Below are positions 14,932 through 22,588 of a DNA stretch of 30,597 bases, in pieces; within the stretch, counting starts at the first letter, position 1, and each line of letters opens with the position of its first letter. The notes under the pieces were generated by a model, which did not search any database, had not been told where the DNA came from, and saw nothing but the letters and a program-made list of their open reading frames with translations. The position numbers and the translations under genes were made by a program. This DNA comes from Cryomorphaceae bacterium (GTDB lineage Bacteria; Bacteroidota; Bacteroidia; Flavobacteriales; BACL11). The stretch spans positions 1 through 30,597 of the forward strand of contig CATEYX010000117.1 in the NCBI GenBank assembly GCA_949511925.1. The letters are read 5' to 3'.

Positions 14932-17376
14932 TTAAACAGGATCAACATCTAAAATAAAACGCACTGCTTTATAATCAGTATGATTTTGCATTTTTTCTAT
15001 AATCGTATGCAAGATACTTTTAGCTTCAGAAATTGAAGCTTCATGCTCAATTTTTAACAATACATTCTTGTGGTAATAATTCCGTATCCTAGAAATTGCA
15101 GGATATTCAGGACCCAAAACTCTAGAACCAAAACTTTTGCGCATTAAACCCACTAAAGCAGTGGCTGTATCATCCAATTTTCTTTGGTTTTTATGCTTTA
15201 AAGTAATCCCAATTAAACGGTTGTAAGGCGGATAAGAAAACAGCTTTCTCTCCTGAACTTGCTGACGAATAAAACTAGTATAATCATTTGCTTTTAGCAG
15301 CCCAAACATCTCATGCTCTTCATCATAAGTTTGTACCAACACTTGACCTTGTTGTCCTTTCCGCCCTGCCCTACCTGAAACTTGCATCATGAGCTGAAAA
15401 GCCCTTTCGTAAGCTCTAAAATCTGGGAAATGTAACATGCTATCTGCATTCAAAATGCCCACCAAAGCTACATTATCAAAATCCAAACCCTTAGTAACCA
15501 TTTGTGTTCCTACCAATATGTCAATCCTCCCCTGTTCAAAGTCAGTAATTATTTGCTGATGTGCATTTTTTCCCCTTGTGGTATCATAATCCATACGCTT
15601 GGTTACATAAGTGGGTAGCAAATCCTTCAAACTTTCTTCAATCTGCTCAGTACCAAAACCTTTGTCTGAAAAATCATTAGCCGTACAACTCGGACAAAAC
15701 TCTGGCACTTGCTCAGTATATCCGCAATAATGACATTTTAACTGATTGTTCCATTTATGATAAGTCAGGCTCACATCACAAGCATTACAATTAGGCGTAT
15801 ACGCACAAGTACCACAACTAAGCACTGGTGAATACCCTCTCCTATTTTGAAATAAAATTACTTGCTTTCCTGCTTCTAAAGTTTCGGTAATAGCACTTAG
15901 CATTTTGGGTGCAAACTGCTGGGTCATCTGTTTTTTAAGATGGGCTTTGCGTATATCTATCGTTTGGATTTTTGGCAGAGCAATACCAGCAAAACGAGTG
16001 TGCATTTCAACCAAAGCATATTTTCCTGTTTTGGCATTATGATAGCTTTCCACACAAGGTGTGGCTGAACCCAATAACACTTTTGCTTTATGCAAGTGAG
16101 CTAAATAAATAGCGGCATCCCTAGCATGATATCTTGGTGCAGGCTGATGTTGTTTAAAGGAAGAATCATGTTCCTCATCCACAATTATAAGTCCTAAATT
16201 GTTAAATGGTAAAAACAAAGCTGACCTAGCCCCCAACATAATTGGGTATTTCATTTTTTTGTTATCCTGCTCCTGTACTGCTTTCCAAACTTCAACCCGC
16301 TCTCCATTGTTCAAATGAGAATGAGTAATCCCCACTTTATTCCCAAAATGTTTTTGCAAACGCTTAATAATTTGGGTAGTCAAAGCAATTTCAGGTAACA
16401 AATACAATACCTGTTTCCCTTGTTTCAAATGCTGTTCAATTAACTTTATATATAGTTCTGTTTTTCCTGATGAAGTAACACCATGCAAAAGACATACTTC
16501 CTTTTCTTTAAAAGCTAACTCAATCTCTTGCAAGGCTTTTTGCTGAAAATCCGCCAACTGCTTATCTTCAATTAACTCCTGGCTCGATTTTAACAAACGA
16601 CTTATCCCTTCTTGTTCAATTATAAAAATTTCTTTTTTCACTAAAGCATTAAAAATAGCTCTACTCAATCCTACTTGTTTTAACAAGTCAGCAACTATCC
16701 ATTTTTTAGTAGGATTTGCTGTACTTAACTGCTGATAAGTTTTAACAAATTCCAACTGCTTAGCACTTAACTTTATATTTTCTAATAATTCATCACTCGA
16801 TATAAAGCGGACTATTTTAACTACTTTTTCTTTGTACTTATCGTGCAAATCCTCTTTTATCTGCACCACTTCCTTACGTATAAGTTCATTAATAAAGGAA
16901 AAAATATTTTTAATCGGAATCAGTTTAGCTATTTCAGCTATGTTTAACTCTTCTTGATGGCTAAGTGCATTCAATAGCAAATTCTCTTCTGGTTTCAAGT
17001 GTTCAATATCTCCATCAAAATCAGGATGCACAATCACCTTGGATTCACTAGCCAACTTTAAGGAAGAAGGTAAAGCTGCATGCATTACATCCCCCAAGTT
17101 ACACATGTAATAGGAAGCTATCCAATCCCAAAATTTAAGCTGAATACTATTTACAACAGGAGGTTCATCCAAAACAGCCAAAAGAGGCTTTGCTTCATAT
17201 TTACTTGGCTTTCTATCGTGCACCTGTTTTATAATAGCAGCATACAATTTTCGCACCCCAAACTGAACTACTACTCTCTGCCCCAATAATAAGTCCTCTT
17301 GATCGGTACTATAAGTAAATGTACCTTTAAGTGGTAAAGGCAAAATAACATCAATGTATTTTAAAGGACTAAACAT
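14932..17376 (-). CDS. priA: Primosomal protein N' (replication restart helicase)
   Basis: PriA recognises stalled or repaired replication forks and reloads the replicative helicase. With ATG 17376 as start (the frame opens 3 codons earlier at a TTG) the protein has 814 residues, within the family range. The N-terminal DNA-binding part begins YIDVILPLPLKGTFTYS. The helicase core has Walker A GVTSSGKT at 299-306, the DEEH box at 400-403, LLGSATP at 434-440 and later GRAGRKGQQG. Eight cysteines that bind two zinc ions are all present (C521, C524, C530, C533, C548, C551, C561, C564). A near-consensus -7 element lies 6 nt before the ATG. Confidence 0.98.
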   Translation of the reverse strand: MFSPLKYIDVILPLPLKGTFTYSTDQEDLLLGQRVVVQFGVRKLYAAIIKQVHDRKPSKYEAKPLLAVLDEPPVVNSIQLKFWDWIASYYMCNLGDVMHAALPSSLKLASESKVIVHPDFDGDIEHLKPEENLLLNALSHQEELNIAEIAKLIPIKNIFSFINELIRKEVVQIKEDLHDKYKEKVVKIVRFISSDELLENIKLSAKQLEFVKTYQQLSTANPTKKWIVADLLKQVGLSRAIFNALVKKEIFIIEQEGISRLLKSSQELIEDKQLADFQQKALQEIELAFKEKEVCLLHGVTSSGKTELYIKLIEQHLKQGKQVLYLLPEIALTTQIIKRLQKHFGNKVGITHSHLNNGERVEVWKAVQEQDNKKMKYPIMLGARSALFLPFNNLGLIIVDEEHDSSFKQHQPAPRYHARDAAIYLAHLHKAKVLLGSATPCVESYHNAKTGKYALVEMHTRFAGIALPKIQTIDIRKAHLKKQMTQQFAPKMLSAITETLEAGKQVILFQNRRGYSPVLSCGTCAYTPNCNACDVSLTYHKWNNQLKCHYCGYTEQVPEFCPSCTANDFSDKGFGTEQIEESLKDLLPTYVTKRMDYDTTRGKNAHQQIITDFEQGRIDILVGTQMVTKGLDFDNVALVGILNADSMLHFPDFRAYERAFQLMMQVSGRAGRKGQQGQVLVQTYDEEHEMFGLLKANDYTSFIRQQVQERKLFSYPPYNRLIGITLKHKNQRKLDDTATALVGLMRKSFGSRVLGPEYPAISRIRNYYHKNVLLKIEHEASISEAKSILHTIIEKMQNHTDYKAVRFILDVDPV

Positions 17377-17382
17377 GAAAAG

Positions 17383-17390
17383 CAAAGATG
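17383..17390 (-). promoter_or_regulatory. Possible -7 promoter element of priA
   Basis: CATCTTTG on the minus strand differs from TAnnTTTG only in its first base and lies 6 nt before the priA ATG, the same close placement seen at aroC and two other minus-strand genes. Confidence 0.3.
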
Positions 17391-17506
17391 AATATTTAGT
17401 TTTTAAAATAACAATACTGGCGCATGGAATTTACCATCAATATTTGACTGCATAAGATTAGTATTTATTGTATGAGTGGAAACAATTTTATATTCTTAAA
17501 AATTCC

Positions 17507-17514
17507 TAAATTTG
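17507..17514 (+). promoter_or_regulatory. -7 promoter element of the mbnP-mbnH pair
   Basis: TAAATTTG is an exact TAnnTTTG match, 16 nt before the ATG at 17531. A -33 element at the expected spacing is not clear. I see no obvious copper-regulator palindrome next to it. Confidence 0.55.
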
Positions 17515-17530
17515 CATATAAATAATAATA

Positions 17531-18262
17531 ATGAAAAAGACACTTCTACTTATTTCCGCAATAGCATTCCTATTTACATCTTGTGATAAAGACAAAGCTA
17601 TAAAAACAGACTTAACTATCAATTTTACTCATTCAGTTGATGATTCAGAATTAATAACTAATAGTATGATTTACACTAATGAAGCTGAGGAAAATTATGA
17701 TATTCAGACTCTAAAATACCTTATATCTGACATTATTTTACATTCAGAAAATGGCAACAGCTTATTATTAAATGAGGTTCATTTTATTGACATCTCTGAT
17801 GAATCAACTTTTAGCTTTACCTATAATGATGTTCCTAATAATGATTATACATCAATCTCATTTGACATGGGGCTCGATACTGCTAGAAATATTTCTAACA
17901 AATATGTAAATGAGGATTTTCATACAACAATGTATTGGCCAGAACCAAATGGAGGAGGGTATCATTACATGAAATTTGAAGGAGCTTATAATAATGATTC
18001 AACATTCTATAATACACATACAGGAGGTACTATGGGAGCTGATTATTCATTTAATTATGTAGAAAACATTTCTTTAACAGTAGATAATGATTTAGGGAAT
18101 GTATCTGCAAATATAAATATGGAATTAAACAATTGGTACAACTCCCCCAACCAGATAGAATTTTCTAGTTATGGAATGGGAATAATGATGAATATGATGA
18201 TACAAATGAATATTCAAATGAATGGAAACACAGATGTCTTCTCAGTTACTATAGATAAGTAA
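17531..18262 (+). CDS. MbnP-like copper-binding lipoprotein
   Basis: The 243-residue protein is a predicted lipoprotein (lipobox LFTSC, cysteine 18). The body matches the MbnP family: LTINFTHSVDD near the start, a central FHTTMYWPEPNGGGYHYMKFEG block at 130-151, and NTDVFSVTIDK at the end. In characterised members MbnP binds copper after its partner di-haem enzyme MbnH oxidises a tryptophan to kynurenine. Tryptophans here are W136 and W202; which one, if either, is modified is not shown by sequence. The C-terminal stretch 214-232 is methionine-rich (M216, M219, M220, M222, M223, M226, M230), which could add Cu(I) ligands. The mbnH-like gene follows after 2 nt, a strong contextual match. No methanobactin precursor gene is nearby. 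Confidence 0.85.
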   Translation: MKKTLLLISAIAFLFTSCDKDKAIKTDLTINFTHSVDDSELITNSMIYTNEAEENYDIQTLKYLISDIILHSENGNSLLLNEVHFIDISDESTFSFTYNDVPNNDYTSISFDMGLDTARNISNKYVNEDFHTTMYWPEPNGGGYHYMKFEGAYNNDSTFYNTHTGGTMGADYSFNYVENISLTVDNDLGNVSANINMELNNWYNSPNQIEFSSYGMGIMMNMMIQMNIQMNGNTDVFSVTIDK

Positions 18263-18264
18263 GT

Positions 18265-19353
18265 ATGAAAAGTCTGATATATCTTCTATTAGGTACAATT
18301 TTAATTATTTCTTGCAAAAAAGATTTAGCACCTATTAGTGGATGTACTGATAATATTGCCATAAATTACAATCCAAATGCGATAACTGAAGATCAAAGTT
18401 GCAACTATTTTAATACTACTCCATATGTTATTGAAACTCCATACGGATTTCCTGACATGAAAATACCATTCGACAATCCAATGACAGTTGAGGGAATTGC
18501 TTTAGGAGAAAAACTATTTAAGGATCCAATACTAAGCGCCGATAAAACTCAAGCATGTATAAATTGTCATCAACAAAATTTTTCTTTTTCAGACCCTATT
18601 CAATTTAGCACAGGAATTGATAATATTCAAGGCAATAGAAACGCCTCTGCATTAATAAATCTAGGTTGGAATACAAGTTTTAATTGGGATGGCAGCTCTT
18701 TAACTTTAGAAGAGCAAGCATTTGAACCAGTTACTAATTCTATTGAAATGCATAATACCTGGATGAATGTAGAACTAGAACTGAATTCCCATAGTAATTA
18801 TCCTTTTCTATTTAAGCAGGCTTTTAACATTAATTATATTGATTCAATTCATATAGTGAAAGCAATTGCTCAATTCGAGAGAACCCTTATCTCTACAAAT
18901 AGTAAACTTGACAGGTATCTAAAAAATGAAGAACAACTTACTATTTCAGAATTAAATGGATATGCTATATTTAACACAGAAAAAGGAGATTGCTTTCATT
19001 GTCATAGCACAAATATGTTTATGGATAATCTGTTTCATAATAACGGATTGGACAATGAGCCTTTTACTGACCTTGGACGAGCTAAAGTTACATCAAACGC
19101 TTCAGATAATGGAAAGTTTAAAACACCTACCTTAAGAAATGTTGAGATGACCGCACCCTATATGCATGACGGCAGGTTTGCTACTTTAGAAGAAGTTGTT
19201 GAACATTATGATTCTGGAGGGAAATATTCAACAACTGTTGATCCATTAATGAAAAAATTAGGCGTTGGTTTGCAATTGTCAAACCAAGAAAAAATAGATT
19301 TAGTTTCCTATTTAAAAACCCTAACTGACAATGAATTTATTGGTAGTGATTAA
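18265..19353 (+). CDS. MbnH-like di-haem cytochrome c peroxidase/MauG-family lipoprotein
   Basis: The 362-residue protein has a lipobox ending ISC at residue 17. Two covalent haem sites, C98-I-N-C-H102 and C243-F-H-C-H247, lie in the order expected of bacterial cytochrome c peroxidase and MauG relatives, and the C-terminal block GKFKTPTLRNVEMTAPYMHDGRF (about 283-305) is typical. Placement directly after an MbnP-like gene makes it the likely enzyme that oxidises an MbnP tryptophan to kynurenine; a simple peroxidase role is the alternative. Unusually, residues 26-46 carry a GCTD..AINYNPNA..SC motif, common in Bacteroidota secreted proteins, between lipid anchor and enzyme. The two cysteines of this motif (C27, C46) could form a disulfide. 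Confidence 0.88.
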   Translation: MKSLIYLLLGTILIISCKKDLAPISGCTDNIAINYNPNAITEDQSCNYFNTTPYVIETPYGFPDMKIPFDNPMTVEGIALGEKLFKDPILSADKTQACINCHQQNFSFSDPIQFSTGIDNIQGNRNASALINLGWNTSFNWDGSSLTLEEQAFEPVTNSIEMHNTWMNVELELNSHSNYPFLFKQAFNINYIDSIHIVKAIAQFERTLISTNSKLDRYLKNEEQLTISELNGYAIFNTEKGDCFHCHSTNMFMDNLFHNNGLDNEPFTDLGRAKVTSNASDNGKFKTPTLRNVEMTAPYMHDGRFATLEEVVEHYDSGGKYSTTVDPLMKKLGVGLQLSNQEKIDLVSYLKTLTDNEFIGSD

Positions 19354-19368
19354 TCAATGATTTTTCAG

Positions 19369-19376
19369 TAAATTTG
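19369..19376 (+). promoter_or_regulatory. -7 promoter element before the first M43 protease gene
   Basis: TAAATTTG is an exact TAnnTTTG match in the 41-nt gap after the mbnH-like stop, 18 nt before the TTG start. It suggests that the protease-mqnE part can be transcribed separately from mbnP-mbnH. Confidence 0.55.
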
Positions 19377-19394
19377 CAATCCTAAATCTTAATT

Positions 19395-21236
19395 TTGAAA
19401 CAACTATTTTTTTTATTTCTTTTCACAAGTACAATTCTTTTCGCACAAGAAAAGAATTGCGGAAGTAATTTGCTTCTCAACAAATACTATAAGACAAACC
19501 CTGAAGCAAAAAAAAGTCGTTTAAAATTAGAGAATCAAACTACAAAATTCCAAATTCAAAAAGGAATAAATACTACTATACCAGTTGTGGTACATATAGT
19601 TTATAAAAACGGAAACGAAAACATTTCAAATGCTCAAATTCAAAGTCAGCTAGATGTACTTAATGAGGATTTTACGCGAACCAATGCTGATGCCTTTAAT
19701 ACACCTGCTGATTTTCTACCAATAGTATCTAACACTCAAGTTAACTTTTGTTTAGCGCAACAATCTCCTAACGGAAATCCAACTAATGGTATTATAAGAA
19801 AGCAAACTACTACTAATTTCTTTCCACTTTTCGGAGATGCAATTTATTATGATTCACTAGGAGGAAGTACTGCCTGGAACACTCAAATATACTTAAACAT
19901 TTGGGTAGCCGAAATAGAAAGTGGAATACTTGGCTGGGCACAATTTCCTGCAGCAGGTGACACCAATACTGATGGAGTAGTTATTGATTTTGAGCATTTC
20001 GGAACAATAGGAACTGCAATATACCCATATGATTTAGGGCGTACAGCCACCCATGAAGTTGGACATTGGTTTAACCTATATCATACTTGGGGAGACAATA
20101 GTTGTGGTAACGATTATGTAAACGATACTCCAATACAAGAACAAGGAAACTTTGGCTGTAAAATACACCCTTATATAAGCTGTAGTAACACAGGCGATAT
20201 GTTTATGAACTTTATGGACTACACTAATGATGCCTGCATGAATTCATTTACTGAGGGACAAAAGGATAGAATATGGTCAAGCATAAGTAATTGGCGAACT
20301 GGCTTACTTACCTCTAATGGTTGTGTTCCTACAAATATTCCCAACAGTGATGCGGGAATTATTTCCATTATAGAACCAAATAATCTGAACTCAAATTGCG
20401 CAAGCCCTATTTACCCAAAAGTAGTTCTTAAAAATTATGGACTTACTAACTTGAATTCTGTTACTATTAAATACAACATCAACAATAATAACAACATCTA
20501 TTATAGCTGGAACGGAGATCTTCAAACTAATGAACAAGACACTATTTTGCTTTCAGCATTAAGCAGTACAGGTACTTCTCACTTATTAAATGTTAGTACC
20601 CAATACCCTAACAATTCTACAGACATAAATCCAAGCAATGATAAGGAGTCAATAATTTTTTCCTCTATCAATGGAGAACAAGTTCAGCTAAATTTTATGA
20701 CTGATAATTATGCATTAGAAACTTCTTGGGTATTGCTTGATGATAATAATAACATTATAGATAGTGGAGATAGTTTAACAAACAACACACTTTATCAAAG
20801 TATCTATTGCTTAGCCTACGATTGTTATAAATTTGTAATTAATGATAGTCAGGGAGATGGATTTTGTTGCAATTTTGGAAATGGAAGCTTTACAATCTCA
20901 TCTAGTATTGGAAATAATCAATACATACAAAACGCACCATTTACTTTTACTGATACATCATATTTTTGTCTTGGTAATACAATAGTACATGAAAAGAATA
21001 ATAACTTTAAATTACACCCAAATCCAACTAATGGAACCTTATGGATAAATGATAATTTAGCAATCAACAATACTCCTATATTCGCGCGCATGTTAAATAA
21101 CCTCGGTCAAACTGTTTTATCTACTAGAATAGTAAACAACAAAATAGATTTAAGTCGTTTAAATAATGGTGTTTACCAAATATTAATTGAAACAAATAAA
21201 AAACAATATAATCAAAAAGTAATAATTAAAAAATGA
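19395..21236 (+). CDS. Secreted M43-type zinc metalloprotease with T9SS type A sorting domain
   Basis: The 613-residue product has a Sec signal peptide (cleavage near residue 17). A pappalysin-like M43 catalytic domain spans about 60-310: IPVVVHIVY at 62-70, the zinc motif HEVGHWFNLYH at 220-230 and the Met-turn NFMDY at 272-276. Next comes a CARDB-like domain (about 315-420). A small cysteine-containing beta domain (about 428-526) carries NDSQGDGFCCNFGNGSF. Residues 538-613 are the type A sorting domain (LHPNPTNG ... VYQILIE ... KVIIKK). The start is TTG: an in-frame TAA at 19383 rules out any upstream start, and starting later would destroy the signal peptide. It overlaps the next gene by 4 nt (ATGA). 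Confidence 0.92.
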   Translation: MKQLFFLFLFTSTILFAQEKNCGSNLLLNKYYKTNPEAKKSRLKLENQTTKFQIQKGINTTIPVVVHIVYKNGNENISNAQIQSQLDVLNEDFTRTNADAFNTPADFLPIVSNTQVNFCLAQQSPNGNPTNGIIRKQTTTNFFPLFGDAIYYDSLGGSTAWNTQIYLNIWVAEIESGILGWAQFPAAGDTNTDGVVIDFEHFGTIGTAIYPYDLGRTATHEVGHWFNLYHTWGDNSCGNDYVNDTPIQEQGNFGCKIHPYISCSNTGDMFMNFMDYTNDACMNSFTEGQKDRIWSSISNWRTGLLTSNGCVPTNIPNSDAGIISIIEPNNLNSNCASPIYPKVVLKNYGLTNLNSVTIKYNINNNNNIYYSWNGDLQTNEQDTILLSALSSTGTSHLLNVSTQYPNNSTDINPSNDKESIIFSSINGEQVQLNFMTDNYALETSWVLLDDNNNIIDSGDSLTNNTLYQSIYCLAYDCYKFVINDSQGDGFCCNFGNGSFTISSSIGNNQYIQNAPFTFTDTSYFCLGNTIVHEKNNNFKLHPNPTNGTLWINDNLAINNTPIFARMLNNLGQTVLSTRIVNNKIDLSRLNNGVYQILIETNKKQYNQKVIIKK

Positions 21237-22588
21237 AAATAATAATAATTCTCTCTTTCTCTGTACTCCTAAACTTACAGATTACTGCTCAAGAAAACTT
21301 AAAAAAATGTATATCTACTTCATTAGCTGAAAAGGAACTTATTAGTAACCCTGATTATGCTGAAGGAAGAGCAAATGTAATTGCAGAAAACAAAATATGG
21401 CTGCAAAATGATTCACAAGAAAAAATTACAATTAATATCCCTGTAGTTGTTCACATTGTTCATAGATCAAATTACACACAAATAGGACAAGGAAATAATA
21501 TCTCTAATGCACAGATTGAAGATGCATTAAGAGTATTAAATGAAGATTACAGTAAAACTAATCCTGAATATCCAAATCCACCAAGAAATACATTCTTAAA
21601 TTATTGGGGAAATCCTGATATGAAATTTTGCCTAGCAACTATTGATCCTGATGGGAATTCTACAAGTGGAATCACAAGAACTCCAACTACAAAACTATCT
21701 TTTGATGCTGATACTGAAAGTAATGACATGAAGAAAACTTCAACGCTAGGGAAAGATGCTTGGGATCCTTCAAACTACTTAAATATTTGGGTATGTAACC
21801 TGAGTAACGCTGGAGGAGGAGGAGTAACATTAGGATATGCCTACTTACCAGGACTACCAAATTGGAATGCTTGGAAAGATGGATTAGTAATTGACTATCA
21901 ATATTTCGGGACTATTGGAGTTGCTTCATCAAGTAGTGATGGAAGAACTGCAACTCATGAAATAGGACATTACTTAGGACTAAACCACACCTTTGCTGAA
22001 GCTTCTTGGAATGGTCAGGGTCCCTGCGATGGTCCGCAAGGAACCTTACAATGTTGTGATAATGATAATGGTAATGTTGATGACACTCCTGCTGCAAAAG
22101 ATATTTACTTTGGAAATGTTATATCAAGTACTAACAACAATACATGTAATGATTTAAGCTACGCTAACGCATTTAATACTGATGTTCTAGATATGGATGA
22201 GAATTTTATGGCATATTCTAATACTTCTTGGATGTTTACCAATGGTCAAATAGGTGTTATGAATGCTACATTAAATGGTTACCGTTCTTCTCTAAAAAAT
22301 TCAACTGTAAGTGTGAATTGTAATGGGTCAGTTGGAACAAGTTTAAATAATAATCAGTTAGAAAACCTAGATATTTACCCTAACCCAACACATGGAAAAT
22401 TAAATATTGCTTCAGCTGATAAAATTATCACTTTAAGTATTACAAATATTATTGGTAAAGAAATATTATTTATTAAAGATTTTTCAGCAAATACTATTGA
22501 TTTATCATCTTATAAAAATGGATTTTACTTTATCAATATCAATACTGATAAAGGAACACATATTGAAAAAATTATTCTTACTAAATAA
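21233..22588 (+). CDS. Secreted M43-type zinc metalloprotease with T9SS type A sorting domain (second copy)
   Basis: The 451-residue protein is a shorter paralogue of the preceding protease. It has a signal peptide cleaved near residue 19, IPVVVHIVH at 69-77, the zinc motif HEIGHYLGLNH at 242-252, the Met-turn region ENFMAYSN at 323-330, and several cysteines (265, 274, 275, 305) in the post-zinc loop. The type A sorting tail (about 376-451, IYPNPTHGKLNI ... IEKIILTK) follows the catalytic domain directly, without the extra beta domains of its neighbour. Members of this family cleave peptide or protein substrates outside the cell or at the surface; the substrate is unknown. The ATG overlaps the previous stop by 4 nt and its own stop overlaps mqnE by one base. 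Confidence 0.92.
   Translation: MKIIIILSFSVLLNLQITAQENLKKCISTSLAEKELISNPDYAEGRANVIAENKIWLQNDSQEKITINIPVVVHIVHRSNYTQIGQGNNISNAQIEDALRVLNEDYSKTNPEYPNPPRNTFLNYWGNPDMKFCLATIDPDGNSTSGITRTPTTKLSFDADTESNDMKKTSTLGKDAWDPSNYLNIWVCNLSNAGGGGVTLGYAYLPGLPNWNAWKDGLVIDYQYFGTIGVASSSSDGRTATHEIGHYLGLNHTFAEASWNGQGPCDGPQGTLQCCDNDNGNVDDTPAAKDIYFGNVISSTNNNTCNDLSYANAFNTDVLDMDENFMAYSNTSWMFTNGQIGVMNATLNGYRSSLKNSTVSVNCNGSVGTSLNNNQLENLDIYPNPTHGKLNIASADKIITLSITNIIGKEILFIKDFSANTIDLSSYKNGFYFININTDKGTHIEKIILTK

Noticed and set aside
17375..17455. A 26-codon open frame upstream of mbnP as a methanobactin precursor
   Set aside because: It contains no cysteine, which the precursor needs, it overlaps the priA start on the other strand, and it ends before the mbnP promoter element.
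19407..19414. A run of eight T in the signal-peptide codons of the first M43 gene as a phase-variation tract
   Set aside because: Runs of this length are frequent in this AT-rich sequence, and nothing else points to slippage control.
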